DNA of 6,331 nt from an uncultured Eubacteriales bacterium (GCA_900321595.1 ONWP01000236.1:1-6331); one strand, 5' to 3'. Shown: positions 1 through 6,269, numbered from the stretch's first letter. Notes: generated by a model not told the origin, from the sequence alone. Made by a program: numbers and translations.

Positions 1-411
1 CGGTTTCTGCCGTTTGTCGACAACTGGGCGACCTGCGATCAGCTGTCGCCGAAGGTCTTCCGCAAAAACCGGCAGGCGCTCCCGGACCACGCCGCCCGCT
101 GGATGGCAAGCGGTCACACCTATACGATCCGCTTCGGCGTGGGAACGCTGATGACGCATTTTCTGGACGAGGACTTCGACGACGCGTATCCGGCGCTTGT
201 CGCGGGGCTTCGCTCGGAGGAATACTACGTCAACATGATGATCGCGTGGTACTTCGCCACGGCGCTCGCGAAGCAGTACGAGCGCGCGCTGCCGTACTTC
301 GAAGCGAACCGGCTGGACGCGTGGACGCACAACAAGGCGATCCAAAAAGCGATCGAAAGCCGGCGCGTCCCGGACGCGCATAAAGCGTATCTGCGCACGC
401 TCAGACGCTGA
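1..411 (+). CDS. DNA alkylation repair protein, AlkD-like (5' end outside window)
   Basis: The reading frame is open from base 1 and ends with TGA at 409-411, giving 136 residues; the first internal ATG is at 103, but coding sense clearly continues upstream, so the gene is cut by the window edge. The family (AlkD/AlkC-like HEAT-repeat DNA glycosylases) excises N3- and N7-alkylated purines from DNA in the cytoplasm. Members are about 220-240 residues, so roughly the first 90-100 are missing. Visible family marks are the VDNWATCDQL segment (local residues 6-15), where Trp9 and Asp13 have the W-x3-D spacing of the AlkD catalytic Trp and Asp, and the YTIRFGVGTLM segment (41-51), whose Arg44 is the likely DNA-contacting Arg. 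The rest is alpha-helical with a basic C-terminus ending in LRTLRR. It converges on the next gene, with a shared hairpin between. The family call is firm; activity on a particular lesion is inferred. Confidence 0.85.
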   Translation, partial: RFLPFVDNWATCDQLSPKVFRKNRQALPDHAARWMASGHTYTIRFGVGTLMTHFLDEDFDDAYPALVAGLRSEEYYVNMMIAWYFATALAKQYERALPYFEANRLDAWTHNKAIQKAIESRRVPDAHKAYLRTLRR

Positions 412-425
412 ACCGCGCATAAAAA

Positions 426-455
426 ACAGACGGTCTCCGGTCGGAGGCCGTCTGT
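426..455 (-). terminator. Intrinsic terminator between convergent genes
   Basis: Bases 426-438 pair with 443-455 across a GGTC loop (439-442): a 13-bp stem with one G-T pair at 434/447. On the minus strand the hairpin is followed by a run of six T (complement of 421-426), the classic layout for ending the minus-strand HTH-membrane gene whose stop is at 472. In the plus direction the stem is perfect with a G-U wobble but the downstream sequence has no U tract, so it is probably a weaker stop for the alkD-like gene. Confidence 0.8.
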
Positions 456-471
456 CGCGTTCAGAAAGAAA

Positions 472-1170
472 TCACCATAATTTGCCGTACACGAACACGC
501 GCCAGTAGTAGAGCGCCGCCAGCGGAAAGATCACCCACGCCCAGATCCAGCTGTGCGGGATGAACACCCCCGCGCACACGTACAGGAACACCGCGCCGGT
601 GATCGCAGGCATCTTCAAAAGCCGGCGTCTGGGATCCGGCTCCTTGAAGGCGTAGCCGAGCCGGTACCACACCGGGATCAGCAGGAAGAGCAGCCACGCC
701 GGGTGCCACAGGTGCAGCGTGAAGCCCAGCAGCAGGAAAACGGCGACCACGACCAGCGGGAACGGGAACGACGTCATCCACCGGCCGAGCCCGGACAGAT
801 CCCGCGCGCCGTCCTCCTCCGGCTCATACGACGCGCCCTGCGCCGCCTGCCGGACAAAGGAGCCGAACAGACTGCCGCGCTCCACCCGGGGACGCCCCTG
901 TCCGGGCGCGTCGCCCTCCCGCGCGGCATACGGTCTGCCCCTCGCCGGCTCCACCGGCGGCGCCTCATAGCCGGGGTCGTCCGACCGCAGCGCGTCCGGG
1001 GACACGCCGTAAGCCTCGCCCAGCTTCCCGAGCACGTAGTCGTCCGCCGGCAGTCTGCCGCTCTCAAGCTCCATGAGCTTCTCCGGCGGAATGCCGGTCC
1101 GGTCGCTGGCCTCGTCCACCGTCCAGCCCTTCTGCATCCGGTACGCGGTCAGCAGATCGCCCGTGGTCAT
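472..1170 (-). CDS. XRE-family HTH protein with four C-terminal membrane helices
   Basis: This 232-residue protein has two parts. Residues about 5-60 form a Cro/C1-type (XRE) helix-turn-helix domain: LLTAYRMQKGWTVDEASDRT, then a GIPPEKLMELESGR recognition region and LGKLGEAYGVSPDALR. A Pro-, Gly- and charge-rich linker follows (about 62-130). The C-terminal half has four predicted membrane segments at about 136-155, 158-175, 187-204 and 207-227, with a basic loop (KEPDPRRRLLK) between the second and third. I infer a membrane-tethered transcription regulator, with the DNA-binding head in the cytoplasm; the signal and target are unknown. ATG at 1170 is chosen because the G-rich Shine-Dalgarno site at 1179-1184 lies 8 bases from it; an in-frame TTG at 1176 would leave only 2. 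It is divergent from the DUF1292 gene and convergent with the alkD-like gene. The HTH and helices are clear; a regulatory role is inferred. Confidence 0.85.
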   Translation of the reverse strand: MTTGDLLTAYRMQKGWTVDEASDRTGIPPEKLMELESGRLPADDYVLGKLGEAYGVSPDALRSDDPGYEAPPVEPARGRPYAAREGDAPGQGRPRVERGSLFGSFVRQAAQGASYEPEEDGARDLSGLGRWMTSFPFPLVVVAVFLLLGFTLHLWHPAWLLFLLIPVWYRLGYAFKEPDPRRRLLKMPAITGAVFLYVCAGVFIPHSWIWAWVIFPLAALYYWRVFVYGKLW

Positions 1171-1178
1171 CGTCAATG

Positions 1179-1188
1179 CCCCCCTTTT
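1179..1188 (-). promoter_or_regulatory. Ribosome binding site that fixes the start of the HTH-membrane gene
   Basis: The minus strand reads AAAAGGGGGG here. Its G run ends 8 bases before the ATG at 1170 but only 2 bases before the in-frame TTG at 1176, which favours the ATG. A similar AAAAGGGG lies just upstream (complement of 1189-1196) and is probably too far away to act. Confidence 0.6.
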
Positions 1189-1201
1189 CCCCTTTTACCA
1201 C

Positions 1202-1207
1202 AGTATA
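1202..1207 (-). promoter_or_regulatory. Putative -10 box of the HTH-membrane gene
   Basis: The minus strand reads TATACT, one base from the TATAAT consensus, about 32 bases before the ATG at 1170, which would leave a short leader of about 25 bases. The expected -35 position (about 1225-1231 complement, AATCAT or CAATCA) is poor, and it overlaps the inverted repeat at 1214-1229, so the promoter may be weak or depend on a factor. Confidence 0.5.
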
Positions 1208-1213
1208 CCGCCG

Positions 1214-1229
1214 ATCATTAAAAAATGAT
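1214..1229. repeat. Inverted repeat ATCATT-AAAA-AATGAT, candidate operator
   Basis: Six-base arms at 1214-1219 and 1224-1229 are perfect reverse complements around AAAA. The repeat ends on the first base of the -35 box of the rightward promoter and lies upstream of the -10 box of the leftward promoter, so one bound protein could affect both. The dyad form suits an XRE-type dimer, and the neighbouring HTH gene is an obvious candidate, but binding is not shown by sequence alone. The arms are short and AT-rich, so chance is possible. Confidence 0.4.
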
Positions 1230-1258
1230 TGAAAACGGCGGCGGCGCTGTGCTATAAT
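1229..1258 (+). promoter_or_regulatory. Sigma-A promoter of the DUF1292 gene
   Basis: The -35 box TTGAAA (1229-1234) and the consensus -10 box TATAAT (1253-1258) are 18 bases apart. TGC directly before the -10 box makes an extended -10 (TGn). Transcription would start near 1265, leaving a leader of about 20 bases before the ATG at 1284. Confidence 0.8.
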
Positions 1259-1283
1259 GATGCAAAAAAGGGAGGCTGCGCCC

Positions 1284-1571
1284 ATGAGCGACGAAAACAA
1301 CGTCTTTGACGAAAACAGCGACATTCTCAAGTTTACGGACGAGGACGGCAACATCGTGGAGATGGAGTTGCTGGATATGTTCGACTGCGACGAGGAGAAC
1401 TACGCGTTCCTCGTGCTGACCGACGAGGACGCCGACGATCTGTTCATCATGCGCTATGAGGAGGACGGCGACGACGCCAGCTTCGAGCCGGTGGAGGACG
1501 ACGACCTGTACGACCGCCTGTACGACATGTTCCGCGAACGTCACGGCGATGAATTCGGCTTCGAGGAATGA
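1284..1571 (+). CDS. DUF1292 family acidic protein
   Basis: A 95-residue cytoplasmic protein of the DUF1292 family, which is widespread in Bacillota and has no established function. The family core is visible: FTDEDGNIVEMELLDMFDCD (17-36), then EENYAFLVLTDED (37-49) and DDLFIMRYEEDGDDASFEPV (51-70), a beta-strand pattern with acidic turns, and a terminal helix DDLYDRLYDMFRER (73-86). By count 37 of 95 residues are Asp or Glu against 5 Lys or Arg, so it is strongly anionic. The start at 1284 is set by GGGAGG (1270-1275) 8 bases upstream; an in-frame ATG at 1257 sits within the -10 box and before the likely transcript start, so it cannot be used from this promoter. It is monocistronic, with its own promoter and terminator. 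In many relatives this family lies near Holliday-junction resolvase and alanyl-tRNA synthetase genes; that context is absent here. Confidence 0.9.
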   Translation: MSDENNVFDENSDILKFTDEDGNIVEMELLDMFDCDEENYAFLVLTDEDADDLFIMRYEEDGDDASFEPVEDDDLYDRLYDMFRERHGDEFGFEE

Positions 1572-1588
1572 AGCGAGCGACGACAGCG

Positions 1589-1616
1589 AACCGGCTCTTC
1601 GGACGAGCCGGTTTTT
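1589..1616 (+). terminator. Rho-independent terminator of the DUF1292 gene
   Basis: CCGGCTC (1591-1597) pairs with GAGCCGG (1605-1611) across a 7-base loop, and A1589-A1590 extend it into the T run at 1612-1616. It lies about 18 bases after the stop codon. An outer pair of six-base arms (1581-1586 CGACAG and 1617-1622 CTGTCG) could close a larger structure, but the stem plus T run alone is a standard terminator. It insulates the DUF1292 gene from the next promoter 16 bases on. Confidence 0.9.
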
Positions 1617-1631
1617 CTGTCGCGTTGTGAT

Positions 1632-1660
1632 TTGACATTCCCTCCTCTTTGCGTTATAAT
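1632..1660 (+). promoter_or_regulatory. Consensus sigma-A promoter of the three-gene operon
   Basis: TTGACA (1632-1637) and TATAAT (1655-1660) both match the consensus exactly, with the ideal 17-base spacer. Transcription would begin near 1667, about 25 bases before the ATG at 1692. No operator or riboswitch-like structure is visible between promoter and gene, which suggests high, mainly constitutive expression of the operon. Confidence 0.9.
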
Positions 1661-1691
1661 AAGATGAAAAGTTATCGGGAAAGGGATCTTC

Positions 1692-2972
1692 ATGGCGGAC
1701 AAGCGCAAACGCAGGGAAGAAAAGCCTTTGTCTCTGTCGAACGCGGCAGGGACGCGCGGGTTTTACCGTTTTTCGGCGGACTTCCCCAATGATGTGACGG
1801 CCGACGGGCTGCGCAAGGAAAAGATCCGGCGCAGACCCCACGCGCGCAAGCTGCGTCTGGCGGTCATTTTCGTGGTGGTGTTCGCGCTGTCCTTCACCGT
1901 CTGGGGCGTTCTGCTGGGCGTCAGCCGCCAGCCGCTGACAGAGGCCGAGTCTCTGGCGCTGGAGCACGCGCCGACCTCAGCCGTCTCCGGCTACCGCGCC
2001 GTCACGCTGCCCGGTTCCGTGCTCGGCGCCGCCCGGACGGAATCGCTGATCTCCGAGCTGTCCGCCGTGGGCGCGGACACCGTCGTCTTCCGCATGAAGG
2101 ATCCCGACGGACATCTGTATTTCGATCCCTCGCTGTACGCGCCGGCCGACGCCGAGGCGCTGGCCTCCGACCACGCCGAACGGGTCGTCAGCTCCTTCAA
2201 GGGCTCCGGCTTCCGGGTCTTCGCGTACATCTCCTGCTTCGCGGACGACATCTACGCCAGGACGTACCCGGAGAGCGCCGCCTACGTCAGCCGCGGCGCC
2301 GCCGCGCAGAACGCCGAGGACGCGGAGGTCTTCGGCGAGGACGAAGAGGAAGAGATCGAGCTCTGGTACGACGGCCGCGCGGATTCGCACGCCTGGCTGT
2401 CACCCTTCGCCGACGACGTGATGTACTATGTGCGCACGCTCATCAACGACGCCTGCGCCCTCGGCGTGGACGGCGTGCTGCTCGACGGCGTGATCCTGCC
2501 CTATGAGACGAACGCCGGCACCTCTCACTTCCCCGGCAACGAGGAGGGGACGCGCGCCGACGTGAATACGCGCATGGCCGCCTTCGTCACGGAGACGGCG
2601 CAGCTGCACCCCGAGGTCAGCGTCGGCGTGGTCGAGGATCTGGTCAACGTGCTGCAGGACGTCAGCGTCGGCAGGCTCCCGTCGCTGTGGGATACCGGCG
2701 CGGAGGTCTGCGCCATCGACTGCGATCTGTCGCTCCTGCCGGGCAACGTCAGCGTCGGCGACCGGCTGTTTACGAATCCCGGACAGGATCCGGTCCGGTT
2801 CCTGACGGCCGCGATCGGCCTCACGCGGGACGTCTCCGACGGCGCGGGCGCCGCCGGTGCGCTGATGCCGGTCATCCCGGCCGACAGCTTTACGGACGAT
2901 ACGGCCCGGGTCGCCTTCGACCTGGGTCTGACGGCTTGTCTCATCCGAAACGAGAACGGGCAATACAACTGA
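1692..2972 (+). CDS. Membrane-anchored DUF4015/GHL15-like putative glycoside hydrolase
   Basis: A 426-residue protein with a basic cytoplasmic N-terminus (many Lys/Arg, including IRRRPHARKLR at 45-55), one membrane helix at about 56-78 and no visible signal-peptidase site, so I infer a signal-anchored protein with the main domain outside. The outer domain fits the DUF4015 putative glycosidase family (TIM-barrel type): GADTVVFRMKDPDGHLYFDPS (127-147), a strand FRVFAYISCFADDIYA (174-189), WLSPFADDVMYYVRTLIND (235-253), and GVDGVLLDGVILPYE (258-272), equivalent to the family's Asp-bearing strand usually ending in D-Y-x-R-F-P. The Tyr-x-Arg-Phe part of that motif is not conserved here. An acidic stretch (EDEEEEIE, 216-223) precedes the WYDGRA segment. 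Shine-Dalgarno AAGGGA (1681-1686) lies 5 bases before ATG. First gene of the operon. Family call likely; substrate unknown, and activity uncertain. Confidence 0.7.
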   Translation: MADKRKRREEKPLSLSNAAGTRGFYRFSADFPNDVTADGLRKEKIRRRPHARKLRLAVIFVVVFALSFTVWGVLLGVSRQPLTEAESLALEHAPTSAVSGYRAVTLPGSVLGAARTESLISELSAVGADTVVFRMKDPDGHLYFDPSLYAPADAEALASDHAERVVSSFKGSGFRVFAYISCFADDIYARTYPESAAYVSRGAAAQNAEDAEVFGEDEEEEIELWYDGRADSHAWLSPFADDVMYYVRTLINDACALGVDGVLLDGVILPYETNAGTSHFPGNEEGTRADVNTRMAAFVTETAQLHPEVSVGVVEDLVNVLQDVSVGRLPSLWDTGAEVCAIDCDLSLLPGNVSVGDRLFTNPGQDPVRFLTAAIGLTRDVSDGAGAAGALMPVIPADSFTDDTARVAFDLGLTACLIRNENGQYN

Positions 2973-2991
2973 TAAAAAAGGAGTTGGTCAC

Positions 2992-3726
2992 ATGCTTCGC
3001 ACGGCGAATACCCTGCTCACGATCGGCGGCGTCGCCCTTTCCGGCACACCGGCGCTCCATACCCTGAAATCACTCCGCGAAAGCGGCGACAAAAACGGCC
3101 ATCAGGCGCTTTTGCGCAAAAAGACGTCGCTTCTCATGAACGCGACCTGCCGTGCGGCCGGCGTCACCATGGACGTCAAGGGACTGGAAAACATCCCCGC
3201 CGGCCCCATCCTGTACGTCGCGAACCATCAGGGCCTGCTTGACGCCCTCGTCATGCTGACGCAGATGAAGGACGCCCCCGCCTTCCTCATCAAGCAGGAG
3301 GCGGAAAACATCCCCCTGCTGCGCTCCTGGATGGACGAGCTGCAGTGCATCTTCGTCAACCGCGGCGACCAGAAGGACGCCGTCAAGGCCATCCGCGCCG
3401 GCATCAACGTCATCAACGGCGGCACGTCGCTGGTCATCTTCCCCGAGGGCACCCGCTCTCAGGGACCGGACATGGGCGAATTCAAGGGCGGCGCGTTCAA
3501 GGTCGCGCAGCGCACCGGCTGTCCGATCGTCCCTGTGGCGCTCGACGGCACGTACCGGATGTTTGAGGCGCAGAAGCGCGTAAAGCCCACGACCGTACAC
3601 GTCCGGATCCTGAAGCCCATCCTGGGCGCGGACAAGCTGGACCGCGCCGCGTACAAGGCGCTCCCGGATCAGATCAAGGACGCGATCCAGTCCGAGCTGA
3701 ACATCATCCGCTACGCCAATCCCTGA
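2992..3726 (+). CDS. plsC: 1-acyl-sn-glycerol-3-phosphate acyltransferase (PlsC family)
   Basis: A 244-residue acyltransferase that would add the second fatty acid to lysophosphatidic acid to make phosphatidic acid, the precursor of membrane phospholipids, at the inner face of the membrane. All four family blocks are present: NHQGLLD (78-84, the H-x4-D catalytic pair His79 and Asp84), IFVNRGD (120-126), FPEGTRS (150-156, substrate-binding) and IVPVAL (179-184). Residues 1-60 form a helical N-terminal region with a moderately hydrophobic start, which may sit on the membrane; there is no strong transmembrane helix. Length is usual for the family. AAGGAG (2978-2983) is 8 bases before ATG, and the gene begins 19 bases after the previous stop, so it is translated from the operon message. 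Family membership is firm; the exact lyso-acceptor is inferred, since PlsC relatives can use other lysolipids. Confidence 0.93.
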   Translation: MLRTANTLLTIGGVALSGTPALHTLKSLRESGDKNGHQALLRKKTSLLMNATCRAAGVTMDVKGLENIPAGPILYVANHQGLLDALVMLTQMKDAPAFLIKQEAENIPLLRSWMDELQCIFVNRGDQKDAVKAIRAGINVINGGTSLVIFPEGTRSQGPDMGEFKGGAFKVAQRTGCPIVPVALDGTYRMFEAQKRVKPTTVHVRILKPILGADKLDRAAYKALPDQIKDAIQSELNIIRYANP

Positions 3727-3738
3727 CGAGGTGCATTT

Positions 3739-6204
3739 ATGAGAAAATTCGGCAAAAAAGCGAAGCTGCAGGGGCGCGACACCGTCACCCTCGACGAGGT
3801 CGTCGCCGGTCTGACGCTCGACGAAAAGATCGCGCTGCTCTCCGGAAAGGACTTCTGGCATACCGTCGATATCCCCGACGCGCAGATCCCCGTCCCCTCC
3901 GTGATGGTCAGCGACGGCCCGCACGGCCTGCGCAAGCAGAACGACGCCGCGGATCAATTGGGCGTCAACGACGCCATCCAGGCGGTCTGCTTCCCCTCCG
4001 CGGCCGGTCTCGCGGCCTCCTTTGACAAAGGACTGCTGCGTCAGCTCGGCGAAACGCTGGGCGAGGAATGCCAGGCCGAGAACGTGGCCGTCCTGCTGGG
4101 GCCCGCCGTCAACATCAAGCGCTCCCCCCTGTGCGGCCGCAACTTCGAATACATGAGCGAGGATCCCTACGCCGCCGGGCAGCTCGCCGCGGCCTATATC
4201 GAGGGCGTGCAGAGCAAAAACGTGGGCACGTCCATCAAGCATTTCGCGGCGAACAGTCAGGAAAAGCGCCGGCTCATGTCCTCCTCCGAGGTGGACGAGC
4301 GCGCGCTGCGCGAGATCTACCTGAAGGGCTTCGAAACGGCGATCAAAACGGCGAAGCCGTGGACCGTCATGTGCTCCTACAATAAGATCAACGGCGTTTA
4401 CGCCTCGGAAAACCGGCGTCTGCTCACGGAGATCCTGCGGGACGAGTGGGGCTACAAGGGCGTCGTCGTCTCCGACTGGGGCGCAGTCAACGACCGGGCA
4501 AAGGGCCTCAAAGCCGGCCTCGATCTGGAGATGCCGGGCTCCTTCGGCGTGGGCGAAAAGTCCATCCGCGCCGCCATCGAAAAAGGCGCGCTCAACGACG
4601 AGGACATCGACCGCGCGGTGCGCCGGCTCGTCAATCTGGCGTTCAAATTCACCCAGAACCGGATCGAGGCGCAGTTCGACCGGGAGGCCCATCACATGAA
4701 GGCCGTGGACGCCGCCGTACAGACGGCCGTTCTGCTCAAAAACGACGATCAGATCCTGCCGCTGGATAAGTCGAAGCGCGTCGTCTACATCGGCGAATTC
4801 GCCCAGCACCCGCGCTATCAGGGCGGCGGCAGCAGCCATATCAACAGCTACCGGATCTCCGACTGCTACAGCCGAACCCGCAAGTTCACAGACGTGTTCT
4901 ACGAGAAGGGCTTCGGCGCGAACGACACCGAACCGGACGCCGGCATGATCGCCGACGCCGTGCGCTGCGCCGCTGACAGCGACGTGGCCGTCATCTTCGC
5001 CGGTCTGCCCGACGCGTATGAGACAGAGGGCGCGGACCGCGCACATATGCGTCTGCCGAAGTGCCAGAACGAGCTCATCCGCAAGGTGGCCGCCGTGCAG
5101 AAAAACGTGGTCGTCGTCCTGCACAACGGCTCTCCCGTCGAGATGCCGTGGATCGACGACGTCAAGGCCGTGCTGGAATGCTATCTGGGCGGCGAGGGCG
5201 TCGGCGAGGCGCAGGCAAAGCTGCTCTGGGGCGAGGCGAACCCCTCCGGCAAGCTCAGCGAGACCTTCCCCGTCAGTCTGGCGGATACGCCGAGCTACCT
5301 GAACTTCCCCGGCACCTACAATACCACGGAGTACCGCGAATCCGTCTTCGTCGGCTACCGCTACTACGCGACCTACGGCAAGCCGGTGCTGTTCCCCTTC
5401 GGACACGGCCTCTCCTACACGACCTTCGACTACAAGGGGCTGACCTGCGACGCGAACAGCCTGTCCCCGAACGGCGCCGTCACGGTGGCGTTTGAGCTGA
5501 AGAACACCGGCTCGGCCGAGGGCGCGGAGGTCGCGCAGCTCTACGTCGCGCCGAAGGATCCGCGCGTTTTCCGTCCGGCGATCGAGCTCAGGGGCTTTGA
5601 GAAGCTCCGGCTCGCGCCCGGCGAATCGAAGCGTGTCAGCTTCACCCTGACGCCCGACGCGTTCAGCTACTACTGCGTCCCGGAGAAGGCCTTCGTCTGC
5701 GACGACGGCGCGTATGAGATCCGCATCGGCGCGTCCAGCGCGGACGTGCGTCTGACCGCGACGGTGCAGCTCACCGGCTTCGGCGTCCACGAGAACGGCT
5801 GCTCCGAGCAGGTCCGCAAGGCCTACGCGACAGACGCGGCGACCGTCACGCGCGCTGAATTCTCCGACCTCTGCGGCCGGGAGATCACCATCGACAAGCC
5901 GCAGAAGCCCTTTACCCGGGAAAACTGCCTCGCGGATATCGCCGGCACCCCGGCGGGAGACCGGCTGGACCGGATCGCCCGTTTTGTCGCCGACCGGTTC
6001 ACCGAAAACATGGGCTCCCCCGAGATGATCTATTCCGGCGCGATGGAGGCGCCCATCCGGCAGTTGACCGCCATGAGCCAGGGCACGGTCCCGCAGAAGC
6101 TGGAGGACGCGATCGTCGACTTCATGAACGGCAAAAAAGGCGCTTACAGCAGGATCTTCACCGCCGGGATCACGGCCGGGATCAACGCGCTCAAGAAAAA
6201 ATAA
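3739..6204 (+). CDS. Glycoside hydrolase family 3 beta-glucosidase, cytoplasmic, with C-terminal extension
   Basis: An 821-residue GH3 enzyme, expected to remove terminal beta-linked sugars (glucose or related) from short oligosaccharides or glycosides with retention of configuration. There is no signal peptide, so it probably acts on imported sugars. The N-terminal TIM barrel spans about 25-305: SDGPHGLR (58-65), GRNFEYMSEDPYAAG (133-147), the KHFAANSQE segment (167-175, Lys167-His168) and VVSDWGAVND (243-252), in which Asp246 is the catalytic nucleophile. The alpha/beta sandwich domain (about 330-555) carries a YETEGADR loop (427-434) that likely supplies the acid/base Glu, then PFGHGLSYTTFDY (553-565). 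A fibronectin III-like domain lies at about 577-675. No PA14 insertion is present. Residues about 680-821 are an extra region with CGREITIDKPQKPFTREN (712-729) and a basic end. GAGGTG (3728-3733) precedes ATG; the gap to plsC is 12 bases. Sugar and linkage cannot be set from sequence. Confidence 0.95.
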   Translation: MRKFGKKAKLQGRDTVTLDEVVAGLTLDEKIALLSGKDFWHTVDIPDAQIPVPSVMVSDGPHGLRKQNDAADQLGVNDAIQAVCFPSAAGLAASFDKGLLRQLGETLGEECQAENVAVLLGPAVNIKRSPLCGRNFEYMSEDPYAAGQLAAAYIEGVQSKNVGTSIKHFAANSQEKRRLMSSSEVDERALREIYLKGFETAIKTAKPWTVMCSYNKINGVYASENRRLLTEILRDEWGYKGVVVSDWGAVNDRAKGLKAGLDLEMPGSFGVGEKSIRAAIEKGALNDEDIDRAVRRLVNLAFKFTQNRIEAQFDREAHHMKAVDAAVQTAVLLKNDDQILPLDKSKRVVYIGEFAQHPRYQGGGSSHINSYRISDCYSRTRKFTDVFYEKGFGANDTEPDAGMIADAVRCAADSDVAVIFAGLPDAYETEGADRAHMRLPKCQNELIRKVAAVQKNVVVVLHNGSPVEMPWIDDVKAVLECYLGGEGVGEAQAKLLWGEANPSGKLSETFPVSLADTPSYLNFPGTYNTTEYRESVFVGYRYYATYGKPVLFPFGHGLSYTTFDYKGLTCDANSLSPNGAVTVAFELKNTGSAEGAEVAQLYVAPKDPRVFRPAIELRGFEKLRLAPGESKRVSFTLTPDAFSYYCVPEKAFVCDDGAYEIRIGASSADVRLTATVQLTGFGVHENGCSEQVRKAYATDAATVTRAEFSDLCGREITIDKPQKPFTRENCLADIAGTPAGDRLDRIARFVADRFTENMGSPEMIYSGAMEAPIRQLTAMSQGTVPQKLEDAIVDFMNGKKGAYSRIFTAGITAGINALKKK

Positions 6205-6222
6205 ACGACCCATAATATGAAC

Positions 6223-6248
6223 GCCGCGCGGGATCGCTCCCGCGCGGC
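6223..6248. terminator. Strong GC hairpin ending the operon (probably bidirectional)
   Basis: Bases 6223-6233 pair perfectly with 6238-6248 across a TCGC loop, an 11-bp stem that is nearly all G-C. It starts 19 bases after the GH3 stop. The plus-strand sequence after it (ACTGTTATAC) has only scattered T, and the minus-strand side (TTCATATTAT) is somewhat more T-rich, so it may serve both the operon and the convergent gene entering from the right. With no clean T run, it may act with Rho or as a 3' mRNA stabiliser. Confidence 0.65.
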
Positions 6249-6269
6249 ACTGTTATACGCTCCGTCTGA

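Noticed and set aside
451..461. The 11-base string TCTGTCGCGTT, repeated at 1616-1626, each time at or just after a terminator hairpin
   Set aside because: Several chance matches of this length are expected in a window of this size, and the surrounding sequences differ, so I do not call it a repeat family.
553..1221. A 222-codon plus-strand frame opposite the HTH-membrane gene
   Set aside because: Its translation is Arg-, His- and Pro-rich with no domain, while the minus strand encodes a clear HTH and membrane helices with a ribosome binding site and promoter.
1257..1283. Upstream ATG start for the DUF1292 gene, adding nine residues
   Set aside because: It overlaps the -10 box at 1253-1258 and precedes the likely transcript start; the added residues are outside the family core, and the GGGAGG site points to the ATG at 1284.
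1581..1622. Outer arms CGACAG/CTGTCG around the DUF1292 terminator as a riboswitch or attenuator
   Set aside because: The structure is downstream of a stop codon and upstream of the next promoter, so it would not lie in a leader; a terminator with incidental outer pairing explains it.
1218..1967. A 249-codon minus-strand frame across the DUF1292 gene and operon start
   Set aside because: It runs through two good plus-strand promoters, a terminator and two plus-strand genes, and has no family-like content.
3070..6213. A 1,047-codon minus-strand open frame opposite plsC and GH3
   Set aside because: The plus-strand proteins have full family motifs and ribosome binding sites. The antisense frame is explained by absence of TTA, CTA and TCA codons, and its translation is low-complexity, rich in Arg, Val, Asp and Gly, with no recognisable domain.
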